Source: UBA9300 sp032260385
GTDB taxonomy: Bacteria; Bacteroidota; Bacteroidia; Bacteroidales; VadinHA17
DNA: 64,000 nucleotides
Assembly (NCBI GenBank): GCA_032260385.1
Contig: JAVVEL010000011.1
Coordinates: 18,504 to 82,503 of the forward strand
Reading direction: 5' to 3'
The translations under genes were made by a program, and so were the position numbers. Under the pieces are notes generated by a model. It was not told where the DNA came from, did not search any database, and worked only from the letters and a program-made list of their open reading frames with translations. Positions 26,632 to 35,457 of the stretch are shown in pieces (within the stretch, counting starts at the first letter, position 1; every line of letters starts with the position of its first letter).

Positions 26632-28353
26632 ATGAAAAAAACTGCCATTCTGTTACTGATCCCCTTCCTTATCCTTTCATGCATTAAAACAGAAAGATCA
26701 AAAACAAGTTTTTCCATCACTGCTAATGATTCCGTCCTGGATAAACCCGAAGACGGCCGTCTGCTTTTGTTTATTTCAAAGGAGGCCGGGCCAGATCCAC
26801 GTTACCAGAGCAGCGGTTCATACACCTCGCAGCAAATCTTTGGAAAAGATGTAGAGAAATGGGAGGGTGACGCTCAAATAATTGGAAGCGGGGTCTTTGG
26901 TCATCCCGTAAATGACCTGCAAAGCCTTCCCCCTGGTGAATATTTTGTACAGGCCTTGTTGCACAAATATGAAACTTTTAACCTGTCGACCGGGCACAGC
27001 GTTAAGCTGCCTCTGAACCGAGGGGCAGGACAGAACCTGAGGCGCGCACCCGGTAACCTGTACAGCCAGCCGGTGAAAATTAATATTGATCCGTCGAAAA
27101 CTAATACAATTGATATCGAACTAAGTCATGTCAATCCATCCATTGAGGCACCTGAAGACACAAAATATATTAAGCATATCAGGTTACTGAGTGATCTGTT
27201 GTCAGAATTCTGGGGCAGACCGGTTTACCTGGGAGCCCATGTTCTTCTTCCCGAAGGTTTTGATGAACACCCTGAAGCAAGATATCCCCTGTGTATTTTC
27301 CACGGTCATTATCCACATGATTTTGGAGGCTTCCGGACCGAGCCTCCTGATGAGGGCCTGGAACCGGACTACAGTTCACGCTTCGATATCAGGGGATATA
27401 ACATTATCCAGCAGCAGGAAGCTTACGATTTTTACAGGCAATGGATCTCAGATGATTTCCCCCGCATGCTTATTGTTGAGATACAACATTCAAATCCCTA
27501 TTATGATGATTCTTACGCAGTTAATTCAGCAAACCTGGGCCCCTACGGTGATGCTATAACCTATGAGCTTATCCCCTACATAGAAGAGCAGTTCAGGGGC
27601 ATAGGCGAAGGATGGGCCCGCTTCCTTTACGGCGGTTCAACCGGGGGATGGGAAGCCCTGGCAGTGCAGGTCGTTTATCCCGATGAATATAACGGATGCT
27701 TTGCCGCATGCCCTGACCCGATAGATTTCAGGGCCTACGAACTGATAAACATTTATGCAGATAAAAATGCCTATTATTATGAGGGTCCCTTTACAAAACT
27801 TATAAGACCCGCCAGGCGTAACTGGCTAGGGCAGATAAGCTCATCGGTAATGGGCGAGAACCATCATGAGCTTGTCCTGGGTAATAATTCACGATCAGGA
27901 GGACAGTGGGATATATGGGAAGCCGTATTCTCACCAATGGGAGAGGATGGTTACCCCGAACGTATTTTTGATAAAATGACAGGGGAAATCAAGCCTGAAG
28001 TTGCTGAATACTGGAAGGAGAACTATGATCTCAGGCATATCCTGCAACGTGACTGGGCAGCACTGGGCCCGAAACTTGAGGGTAAGATCCATATCTATTG
28101 CGGCGATATGGATAATTACTACCTGAACAATGCTGTATACCTTATGGAGGAATTTCTCGAGAGTACCACTGATCCCTACTACGGGGGCGAGGTTGATTAC
28201 GGTGACAGGGCAGAACATTGCTGGAACGGTGACCATAACCAGCCTAATTATATTTCCAGGTTGAGGTATAACGAGATGTATGTGCCAAAAATACTGAAGC
28301 GCATTGAAGAATCAGCGCCTCCCGGAGCAGATCTTACCAGCTGGCGCTATTGA
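26632..28353 (+). CDS. Esterase-like alpha/beta hydrolase lipoprotein
   Basis: A 573-aa protein with a lipobox (LILSC, Cys17). Residues ~20-175 form a beta-rich accessory region, with phrases such as GRLLLFISKEAGPDP and LPPGEYFVQALLHKY. The rest is an alpha/beta hydrolase of the putative-esterase type: LPEGFDEHPEARYPLCIFHGHYPHD holds the oxyanion strand and YGGSTGGWE the nucleophile elbow with Ser336; GDMDNYYLNNA and GDRAEHCWNGDH provide Asp and His candidates for the triad. These enzymes usually act on esters of sugars or phenolics. It is a single gene facing away from the sigma/FecR/receptor operon and may share its control, though the sequence gives no proof. Confidence 0.78.
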   Translation: MKKTAILLLIPFLILSCIKTERSKTSFSITANDSVLDKPEDGRLLLFISKEAGPDPRYQSSGSYTSQQIFGKDVEKWEGDAQIIGSGVFGHPVNDLQSLPPGEYFVQALLHKYETFNLSTGHSVKLPLNRGAGQNLRRAPGNLYSQPVKINIDPSKTNTIDIELSHVNPSIEAPEDTKYIKHIRLLSDLLSEFWGRPVYLGAHVLLPEGFDEHPEARYPLCIFHGHYPHDFGGFRTEPPDEGLEPDYSSRFDIRGYNIIQQQEAYDFYRQWISDDFPRMLIVEIQHSNPYYDDSYAVNSANLGPYGDAITYELIPYIEEQFRGIGEGWARFLYGGSTGGWEALAVQVVYPDEYNGCFAACPDPIDFRAYELINIYADKNAYYYEGPFTKLIRPARRNWLGQISSSVMGENHHELVLGNNSRSGGQWDIWEAVFSPMGEDGYPERIFDKMTGEIKPEVAEYWKENYDLRHILQRDWAALGPKLEGKIHIYCGDMDNYYLNNAVYLMEEFLESTTDPYYGGEVDYGDRAEHCWNGDHNQPNYISRLRYNEMYVPKILKRIEESAPPGADLTSWRY

Positions 28354-28391
28354 AAAGTGATGAGCAATAAGATAATTGCCCGGTTCATAAT

Positions 28392-29138
28392 TCATAAAGT
28401 ATTCCCCCCTTTCACTTCCCGGACTATTGCCTTTGCCAGCACATCATTGGCATCAATTATGGGTACGAATTCAACCGCTTTTTCTTTTATGGCAAGCGGT
28501 ATTTCAGAGCATCCCAGTACTATTGCCTGTGCTCCCTCATGTATCATCATACGGAGAACCGACAGCAGGTCAATCCTGGCCCTCTCGCTTACGGGTTCTG
28601 ACACTGCTTTTATGCCATATTCCATGTCAAAAATTGCAGGGTGTACCATGCTGAACTGAACATCCTCATCGGGGTAAAGGGTCTGAAGACCTTTAGCCGA
28701 CATGTAATCATCATAAACCCTGCTTTTAAAAACACCGTTTGTTCCCATTATGCCCACTTTTTCTACATCAGGATAACTCTTTGATATGTATTGTGACACT
28801 TCCCTGATCATATTCACCAGGGTACAGCCATCCCTGATTACCTCAACTACGGGTTTAAGGATCTTTTGAACATGGGCAGTATTGCAAGGAATCCCAAAAA
28901 CACAGGCCCCAAGGCTGTGCAATTTTTTAACTACCTCTGCTATTGCCTGCCCCGGATTTTCATCAACTTCACCGAAGAAATATTCACTGCGGTCGAGTAT
29001 CGTATCCGGCAAGGATAGCATGGCTACCGGTAAATGTTCCTGATCCTTTACAGCTCCTGTATTGTCAGCAATCTTCCTGAGCAGGTCAATTCCCGCATAG
29101 GTTCCCATGCCTCCAACCACTCCAATAATTTTAGTCAT
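28392..29138 (-). CDS. Aspartate/glutamate racemase family protein
   Basis: A 248-aa cytosolic enzyme. N-terminal GVVGGMGTYAG binds substrate; GIPCNTAH gives catalytic Cys85 and VLGCSEIPLA gives Cys210, the pair that exchanges the alpha-proton. All motif residues needed for PLP-independent amino-acid racemisation are present. It overlaps the 3' end of the P1 peptidase gene by 8 bp, so the two are translated together. The natural amino acid may be aspartate, glutamate or another; a hydantoin racemase activity cannot be excluded. Confidence 0.9.
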   Translation of the reverse strand: MTKIIGVVGGMGTYAGIDLLRKIADNTGAVKDQEHLPVAMLSLPDTILDRSEYFFGEVDENPGQAIAEVVKKLHSLGACVFGIPCNTAHVQKILKPVVEVIRDGCTLVNMIREVSQYISKSYPDVEKVGIMGTNGVFKSRVYDDYMSAKGLQTLYPDEDVQFSMVHPAIFDMEYGIKAVSEPVSERARIDLLSVLRMMIHEGAQAIVLGCSEIPLAIKEKAVEFVPIIDANDVLAKAIVREVKGGNTL

Positions 29139-30285
29139 ATTCCTTGGTCTTATTATATTTTTTCATGATTTTCAAAACTTCGTCCAGTGGAAGTTTTTCA
29201 ACTTTATTTCCCTGATTGCCCGTCATTGTTTCAGCAGCAAAAAGCGAATTCAGTATCGCTTCCTCCGTGGCCTCGATGGCGGCAAGAAATAGAGGTGAAA
29301 CATGGTCATTGTCAAGAAAGCTCCCTTCTCTTACCGGTGAACGTTCACTGCTGTCAATAAGGTTTTCAGCGGCAACTGAAAATGCTATGACATAATCGCC
29401 GCTTCCATTTGAGGCTATACCCCCGGTACGGGCAAGCCCCATAAAGGCTCTTTTTGCCAGCCTCTCCAGGTTACGGGCATCCAGAGGGGCATCTGTGGCG
29501 ACAACTATCATGCACGAACCATCAGCCCCACGGTCAATATTGCGGCTGAACGAAAAACGATCAAGCTCTTCACCTACCGGTACACCATCAATCTGCAATA
29601 CACCGCCAAAATTAGTCTGTACCAGTACACCCACAGTATAGCCGCCAAGCGAACCGGGTAAAAGCCTTGATGATGTACCTATGCCCCCTTTAAACCCGAA
29701 ACATACAGTCCCCGTACCTGCACCTACATTACCTTCCTCAACCTCGCCCCCTGAAGCCTTTCTTATCGCATCCAGCACATGCTCCTCCTTAATATGCCTG
29801 CCCCTTATTTCATTGAGGAAACCGTCATTTGTCTCTCCCACAAGGCCATTCACCGACCTTACATTTTCATTGCCGGCTTCGTTAATCGTATAGCTTATGA
29901 GTGCATCAAAGGCAAGCGGCACACTCATTGTATTTGTTAATAAAAGAGGAGTCTCAATATTACCCAGCTCCCTTACCTGGCTTATACCTGTTAATTTACC
30001 AAAGCCATTGCCAATATAAATTGCAGCGGGGACTTTAAGTTTATAAATATTGCCCCCATGGGGCAGGATGGCAGTAACACCCGTGCGAATATTCTCGCCC
30101 TCAATAAGCGTTGTATGCCCCACTCTGACACCCCTGACATCCGTAATGGCATTGAATTTCCCGGTCGGCAATACCCCGGGGGAAATACCGTAATCCCTTA
30201 GTCTGCTTCTTTGTGAATATATACCCTGGCTTAATAAGAGCGCCAGTAAGAGGGAAAAAATAATCCTCATATCAAGATTTTGCAT
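29131..30285 (-). CDS. P1 family aminopeptidase (DmpA/BapA-like), exported
   Basis: A 384-aa protein with a signal peptide (start may be the sixth codon, ATG at 30270). ITDVRGVRVGHTTL is the family N-terminal motif and DGSCMIVVATDAPLDARNLERLAKRA contains the autocatalytic Gly256-Ser257 cleavage site; Ser257 becomes the N-terminal nucleophile of the small chain, as in DmpA and beta-peptidyl aminopeptidases. The substrate class includes D-aminoacyl and beta-aminoacyl peptides. With the adjacent racemase it suggests use of D- or isomerised-amino-acid peptides, perhaps from peptidoglycan or weathered protein. Confidence 0.92.
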   Translation of the reverse strand: MQNLDMRIIFSLLLALLLSQGIYSQRSRLRDYGISPGVLPTGKFNAITDVRGVRVGHTTLIEGENIRTGVTAILPHGGNIYKLKVPAAIYIGNGFGKLTGISQVRELGNIETPLLLTNTMSVPLAFDALISYTINEAGNENVRSVNGLVGETNDGFLNEIRGRHIKEEHVLDAIRKASGGEVEEGNVGAGTGTVCFGFKGGIGTSSRLLPGSLGGYTVGVLVQTNFGGVLQIDGVPVGEELDRFSFSRNIDRGADGSCMIVVATDAPLDARNLERLAKRAFMGLARTGGIASNGSGDYVIAFSVAAENLIDSSERSPVREGSFLDNDHVSPLFLAAIEATEEAILNSLFAAETMTGNQGNKVEKLPLDEVLKIMKKYNKTKEYD

Positions 30286-30360
30286 TTTTGACTAACTAAA
30301 TTAAACAAATATTAATGCAAATATTAATATGACCCGGAATTTGTTCACCTGAAATAATAT

Positions 30361-30392
30361 TATACAATAATTTAATATACGTTTATTGTATA
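30361..30392. promoter_or_regulatory. Inverted repeat, probable TetR operator
   Basis: TATACAATAA (30361-30370) and its exact complement TTATTGTATA (30383-30392) flank a 12-nt spacer, 50 bp before the TetR start. Two copies of TTTTCGTA follow at 30402 and 30421. A TATCTTTT box at 30397-30404 may be the -7 element. Confidence 0.55.
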
Positions 30393-30441
30393 TTTATATC
30401 TTTTTCGTATATTTACATCGTTTTCGTAATTTTAGTATCAA

Positions 30442-31020
30442 ATGGCAAGGATAAGCAGGAAGTATAAGGATATTATCACAGCAGCCAGGGATTTATTCTG
30501 GAAACACGGTTTTAAGCGTGTGACCGTAGAGGAGATATGCGAGAAGGCCAATGTAAGCAAAATGACATATTATAAGTACTTCCCGAACAAGATTGCCCTG
30601 GCCAAAACAATGTTCAACAGCGTGGTTGAAGAGGGAGAGAAACAATTCAGGAAGATAATGAAGGCGGATACCACTGCTGCTGAGAAATTAGAGAAGATCA
30701 TAATGCTGAAAATGGAGGGTACAAACAGCATCAGTCCTGAATTCCTCCAGGATTTTTATGCCGGCTCTGAGCCTGAACTGAAAGCTTTCGTGGAAGAAAG
30801 AACAAAAAAATCATGGGACATTCTTATAAATGATTTTAAAAAGGCCCAGGAAGCGGGTATCTTTCGAAAGGATTTCAAACCTGAGTTTATGGTCAGAATA
30901 CAGAACATGCTTATCGGGATATTTGAGGACGAGAATATAAGCGCCATGTTCGACACACGCCAGGAACTTATTATGGAATTTGTTAACCTGATGATATACG
31001 GGATAGCACCCAGGGAATAA
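30442..31020 (+). CDS. TetR family transcriptional regulator
   Basis: A 192-aa protein. Residues ~10-55 form the helix-turn-helix (IITAARDLFWKHGFKRVTVEEICEKANVSKMTYYKYFPNK). The C-terminal ligand domain is variable, as expected. It is the first gene of a plus-strand series and starts 50 bp after an inverted repeat that is a good candidate for its own operator. It lies 8 bp upstream of the barrel gene, so it would repress or sense for the whole envelope-export operon. Confidence 0.93.
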   Translation: MARISRKYKDIITAARDLFWKHGFKRVTVEEICEKANVSKMTYYKYFPNKIALAKTMFNSVVEEGEKQFRKIMKADTTAAEKLEKIIMLKMEGTNSISPEFLQDFYAGSEPELKAFVEERTKKSWDILINDFKKAQEAGIFRKDFKPEFMVRIQNMLIGIFEDENISAMFDTRQELIMEFVNLMIYGIAPRE

Positions 31021-31028
31021 TCAATAAA

Positions 31029-32171
31029 ATGAAAAGGCCACTGAAAATAATCCTGATCCCTCTTCTTCTCACCTTCTCCTTATCAATGAGAGGGCAGGAG
31101 AAGCTTAACTTCAAGGGTCAGCTTTCGGCCTATACACATCTGAACCCTTCCAATGAACTTTACTGGACAAACGGGCTACGCTATATACCGCAGTTGAATT
31201 ATCAATACAGTCTGTCCGATAAGTACAGGATCGGCTTTGAAGCTTCGGTAAACCTATATGGCAATGCAGCCCTGGCACCTTCTGATTCCTCTGATTTCAG
31301 CGGTGACATTAAACCGTATCGTTTCTGGGCAAGGTATTCGACAAACCAGTTTGAATTACGTGCAGGACTTCAAAAGATCAATTTTGGCTCAGCATCAATC
31401 CTGCGACCCCTGATGTGGTTTGACCAGATAGATCCCCGCGACCCTTTAAAACTGACTGACGGGGTATGGGCTTTGCTTGCCCGTTACTATTTTTTAAATA
31501 ATGTCAATGTCTGGATATGGGGACTCTATGGAAACGAAAACCTCAAAGGGTGGGAAACATTCAGCTCTGATAAAAAAATCCCCGAGTTTGGCGGACGTAT
31601 TCAGACTCCTGTTCCACGGGGCGAGGCAGCTTTTACCTATCACCACAGGATAGCCGACTGCAGTATCCTGTCTGACTCATCCAATACTATCGGCAAGGTA
31701 GCGGAAAACCGTTTCGGTTTTGATGCAAAATTTGATATGCTGATAGGATGGTGGATTGAAGCATCGTGGTCAGCTTACGGCAAGGATATCGGCATGTTTT
31801 CGAACCGGGAAATTATAAACCTTGGTGCTGACTATACCTTCAGGCTTGGTAACGGGCTTACGGTAATTTATGAACAGCTGATAGCTTCCTCTGATGAAAG
31901 TCCCTTCGCTTTCGAAAATGTATCAACATTCTCCTTACTGAACATTTCATACCCGCTGGGCCTGTTCGACAATATCAGTGCCATAGTCTATTACGACTGG
32001 GATAATAATAAGGCCTATAATTTTCTTAACTGGCAAAGGGTTTTCAATAAATTCACTCTTTACCTTATGGCTTATATCAATCCGAAGGATTATAATATAC
32101 CCACGCCCGGGTCAGATGACATTTTATACGCGGGCAGTGGTGTACAGTTAATATTTGTTCTAAACCACTAA
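31029..32171 (+). CDS. Outer-membrane beta-barrel porin-like protein
   Basis: A 380-aa protein with a signal peptide (MKRPLKIILIPLLL...MRGQ). The mature part is a run of amphipathic beta strands with aromatic girdles, for example YIPQLNYQYSLSDKYRIGFEAS, YRFWARYSTNQFELRAGLQKI and a terminal LYAGSGVQLIFVLNH. The phrase LQKINFGSASILRPLMWFDQIDPRDPLKLTDGVW is characteristic of porin-like outer-membrane proteins that are often paired with transporters. It sits between TetR and the ABC ATPase, suggesting an outer-membrane exit or lipid acceptor for the same system. Confidence 0.7.
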   Translation: MKRPLKIILIPLLLTFSLSMRGQEKLNFKGQLSAYTHLNPSNELYWTNGLRYIPQLNYQYSLSDKYRIGFEASVNLYGNAALAPSDSSDFSGDIKPYRFWARYSTNQFELRAGLQKINFGSASILRPLMWFDQIDPRDPLKLTDGVWALLARYYFLNNVNVWIWGLYGNENLKGWETFSSDKKIPEFGGRIQTPVPRGEAAFTYHHRIADCSILSDSSNTIGKVAENRFGFDAKFDMLIGWWIEASWSAYGKDIGMFSNREIINLGADYTFRLGNGLTVIYEQLIASSDESPFAFENVSTFSLLNISYPLGLFDNISAIVYYDWDNNKAYNFLNWQRVFNKFTLYLMAYINPKDYNIPTPGSDDILYAGSGVQLIFVLNH

Positions 32172-32204
32172 ATAAAAGATAGTTATATCAGTAATACGAA
32201 AAAA

Positions 32205-32909
32205 ATGTACGACAATCTAATCATCAAAACAGAAAAGCTCACCAAAAGATTCCCGATGGGAAAAGGTGAATTTACGGCGCTTAAGGATATTGACCTGACC
32301 CTCGGTCTTGGTGAGTTTGCCGGCCTTATCGGTCCCAGCGGATCAGGCAAAACAACACTGCTTAATATTATTGGCTCGCTGGACAACCCGACCGAGGGCA
32401 GCGCTGTTGTCCTGGGCCAATCAGTGGGTCAGCTCAACGCCAGGGAGGCAGCGAGGCTTCGAAAAGAAAGCCTGGGCTTTATTTTCCAGACATATAACCT
32501 GCTGCAGGTCCACACCGTATTCGAGAATGTTGAGCTTCCCCTTCTGCTGCTTAAAATTGGCAGCGGGGAACGCAAAAAGATGGTACAGGATGCCCTCGAG
32601 TGGGTTGGTCTCACTGACAAAATCAGGCAAAAACCACCGCAGCTGTCAGGGGGTGAATGCCAGAGGGTGGCTATTGCACGTGCCATGGTAAAAAAACCAT
32701 CCCTCGTGCTTGCAGATGAGCCAACGGCTAACCTGGATGCTGCAAATTCCCATAATATTTTACAAACCATGGAGAAGTTGAACGAGGAATTGAAAACTAC
32801 TTTTCTCTTTGCCACTCACGATGAAAAAGTGATAGCCTATCTTAAAAAGAAAATATACCTGAAGGATGGGAGAATTGATAAAATTGAAAGGGCGGGTGAT
32901 GAAAAATGA
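32205..32909 (+). CDS. ABC transporter ATPase, LolD/MacB type
   Basis: A 234-aa ATP-binding subunit. Walker A is GPSGSGKTT (about residues 44-52), the Q-loop FQTYNLL, signature LSGGECQRVAIARAM, Walker B LVLADEPTANLD and the H-loop FATHD are all present, so it should hydrolyse ATP. The family normally drives FtsX-type permeases in LolCDE and MacB systems. It is 71 bp upstream of the first permease gene. An almost identical family pattern exists for lipoprotein exporters and macrolide exporters, so substrate is undecided. Confidence 0.94.
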   Translation: MYDNLIIKTEKLTKRFPMGKGEFTALKDIDLTLGLGEFAGLIGPSGSGKTTLLNIIGSLDNPTEGSAVVLGQSVGQLNAREAARLRKESLGFIFQTYNLLQVHTVFENVELPLLLLKIGSGERKKMVQDALEWVGLTDKIRQKPPQLSGGECQRVAIARAMVKKPSLVLADEPTANLDAANSHNILQTMEKLNEELKTTFLFATHDEKVIAYLKKKIYLKDGRIDKIERAGDEK

Positions 32910-32980
32910 TGTAAGGAAAGCAGAAATAAAAAACTTCTTAAGAAACATTACCTGCTATAACAGTATAAAAAATAAAAGCG

Positions 32981-34156
32981 ATGAAACTGGCATTTAAACT
33001 GGCATATAAAAACCTTATTGGGGCAGGATTACGAACCTGGCTTAATGTGATAGTGCTGTCCTTCTCCTTCGTTATTATCATTGCCGTTAAAGGCATCCTC
33101 GTCGGATGGGACCGCCAGGCAAAGAACGATATGACTGAATGGGAGATAGGAGGCGGGCAGTACTGGCAGGAGAATTATGACCCCTATGATGCATTTTCCC
33201 TGGAGGAAGCACATGCACCTGTTCCACAGGAGTTTGCCACCGAGATAGAACAGGGAAATATGATTCCCGTACTGATGACACGTGGTACAATCTATCCCCG
33301 CGGCAGGATGCAGTCGATACTGATAAAGGGGATTGATAAACAACAGGAGCTGCTGGAAATACCGGCACATAAACTTGACACCGTGGTGGGAGCCATACCG
33401 GCGGTGATAGGGTCAAACATGGCCACGGCAAATAAACTGGAAAAAGGGGATTACCTGACCATGCGATGGCGCGATGCAAACGGCACCTTCGATGCTGCAG
33501 AAATATTTATAAGCGAGATCTTTACCACCAATGTGCCCACCGTAGATGCCGGGCAGGTGTGGATTTCGCTGGACAGCCTGCAATCAATGTTACTTATGCC
33601 AGGCGAGGCAACTACATTGACTTTCCGCGACAGGGAAAAAGCAAGGGAGGACAGGGGTGAATGGAAACTGAGGTCATTTGAATACCTGGTCAGCGATATA
33701 GAGGAGATGATAAAGACAAAATCGGTGGGACAGTCAATATTTTATGTCATACTGCTGGTCCTGGCCCTGCTGGCCATCTTCGATACGCAGGTATTGTCAA
33801 TTTTCAGGCGCCAGAAAGAGATTGGAACCTATATAGCCCTTGGCTATACCCGGCGGGAAGTAGTGGGCCTTTTTACCGTTGAAGGGGGGATGCATGCAGT
33901 ACTGGCAGCCCTTGTTGGAGCAGTATATGGTATTCCTTTCCTTATATGGTTTGCAAAAAAGGGAATATCACTGGGCCTGTCATCATCGGATTATGGCTTT
34001 GCCATTGCCGATACCATGTACCCAGTATACAGCGCTGGCCTGGTGGCAGGGACAACCATACTGGTACTAATGGCTACAACAATAGTCAGTTACTGGCCAT
34101 CCAGGAAAATTGCAAAAATGAATCCAACAGAAGCATTAAGGGGGAAATTACAATGA
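32981..34156 (+). CDS. FtsX-like ABC permease 1
   Basis: A 391-aa inner-membrane protein with the LolC/LolE-type layout: one N-terminal membrane helix (VIVLSFSFVIIIAVKGILVGW), a ~200-residue periplasmic domain, and three C-terminal helices (VGQSIFYVILLVLALLAIFDT, ALGYTRREVVGLFTVEGG and the last near residues 350-375). The FRRQKEIGTYIALGYTRREV phrase is the FtsX coupling loop. The stop overlaps the start of the next permease in ATGA, so the two are translated as a unit. Confidence 0.9.
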   Translation: MKLAFKLAYKNLIGAGLRTWLNVIVLSFSFVIIIAVKGILVGWDRQAKNDMTEWEIGGGQYWQENYDPYDAFSLEEAHAPVPQEFATEIEQGNMIPVLMTRGTIYPRGRMQSILIKGIDKQQELLEIPAHKLDTVVGAIPAVIGSNMATANKLEKGDYLTMRWRDANGTFDAAEIFISEIFTTNVPTVDAGQVWISLDSLQSMLLMPGEATTLTFRDREKAREDRGEWKLRSFEYLVSDIEEMIKTKSVGQSIFYVILLVLALLAIFDTQVLSIFRRQKEIGTYIALGYTRREVVGLFTVEGGMHAVLAALVGAVYGIPFLIWFAKKGISLGLSSSDYGFAIADTMYPVYSAGLVAGTTILVLMATTIVSYWPSRKIAKMNPTEALRGKLQ

Positions 34157-35433
34157 TAAAATTTTTACTGAAAGGACTGTTGCGGGACAGAAGCAGGAGC
34201 CTGCTCCCGATGATAGTGGTAGCTATAGGAGTGATGCTGGCAGTATTTATGCGTGGCTATATTAACGGGATAATGGTTGATATGATAGAACAAACAGCCC
34301 GCTTCAATACCGGCCATGTAAAAATAATGACAAAAGCCTATGCCGGGAATATGGACCAGGCACCCAACGACCTGGCCCTTATCGAAGTGAGTGAACTGAA
34401 AAAGGATCTGGAAAACGAATTCCCGGATATGGAATGGGTAAGCCGCATAAAGTTTGGCGGACTTATAGATGTGCCCGACGAAAACGGTGAAACAAAGAGC
34501 CAGGGACCGGCAATGGGTATCGGACTGGATCTCCTGTCCCCGGATTCAGATGAAGCAGAAAGGCTCAACCTGGGCAGATCACTCATCAGGGGCCACCTGC
34601 CTGAATCCAGGGGTGAGATACTGCTCAGCGAGGACTTCTCCCGTAAGCTGGAAGTAGATCCGGGTAAAGAAGTAACCCTCATCGGGTCAACTATGGACGG
34701 TGGAATGGCCATCCATAATTTCAGGGTGTCAGGAACAGTGCGTTTTGGAAATACAGGCCTGGACAGGGGGACAATTATTGCTGACCTGCACGATGCACAG
34801 GAGGCCCTTATAATGGATGATGCCGCCGGTGAAATACTGGGTTTTTTCAGCTCCGGTTATTATGAGGATGAAACTGCCGCCCCTGTCATTAAAACCTTTG
34901 AGGACAAATACAGTGATGCTTACGATGAATATGCACCACTAATGCTTCGATTAAGGGACCAGGAAGGACTTTCAATATATGTTGATATGTCAAAAAACAT
35001 GGGGACAATTGTTACAATCATCTTTATGATTGCCATGTCCCTTGTGCTCTGGAATGCAGGACTGCTGGGCGGACTGCGCCGCTACGGGGAAGTCGGCATC
35101 AGGCTTGCCATCGGAGAAGAGAAAGGACATATCTACAGGTCGATGATTATCGAATCCGTAATGATTGGATTTGCCGGCACTATAATAGGAACAGCATTAG
35201 GGCTTGGCCTGTCATGGCTGATGCAAACATACGGACTTGATATCAGCGAGTTTACAAAAAATGCCACAACGGGAATAATGATGCCTAATATTGTAAGGGC
35301 TAGGATAACTCCACCCGATTTCTATATTGGCTTTATCCCCGGTTTGCTTTCGACAGTGGCCGGCACCATGCTTGCCGGAATCGGTATTTACAAAAGACAA
35401 ACAGCCCGGCTGTTCAAGGAACTTGAAACTTAA
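34153..35433 (+). CDS. FtsX-like ABC permease 2
   Basis: Start set at ATG 34153, which overlaps the previous stop (ATGA); the longer frame from 33946 runs back through the first permease and is a shadow. The 426-aa product has the same four-helix FtsX layout: helix LLPMIVVAIGVMLAVFM near the N-terminus, a long periplasmic domain, then helices around GTIVTIIFMIAMSLVLWNAGLLGG, IYRSMIIESVMIGFAGTIIG and PDFYIGFIPGLLSTVAGTMLAG. A heterodimer with permease 1, energised by the upstream ATPase, is expected. Confidence 0.9.
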   Translation: MIKFLLKGLLRDRSRSLLPMIVVAIGVMLAVFMRGYINGIMVDMIEQTARFNTGHVKIMTKAYAGNMDQAPNDLALIEVSELKKDLENEFPDMEWVSRIKFGGLIDVPDENGETKSQGPAMGIGLDLLSPDSDEAERLNLGRSLIRGHLPESRGEILLSEDFSRKLEVDPGKEVTLIGSTMDGGMAIHNFRVSGTVRFGNTGLDRGTIIADLHDAQEALIMDDAAGEILGFFSSGYYEDETAAPVIKTFEDKYSDAYDEYAPLMLRLRDQEGLSIYVDMSKNMGTIVTIIFMIAMSLVLWNAGLLGGLRRYGEVGIRLAIGEEKGHIYRSMIIESVMIGFAGTIIGTALGLGLSWLMQTYGLDISEFTKNATTGIMMPNIVRARITPPDFYIGFIPGLLSTVAGTMLAGIGIYKRQTARLFKELET

Positions 35434-35457
35434 TTAAACCCAATTAAGATCTAAAAA

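Noticed and set aside
33946..34152. Upstream extension of the second FtsX permease
   Set aside because: It runs through the first permease coding region in another frame; the ATGA overlap at 34153 gives the natural start.
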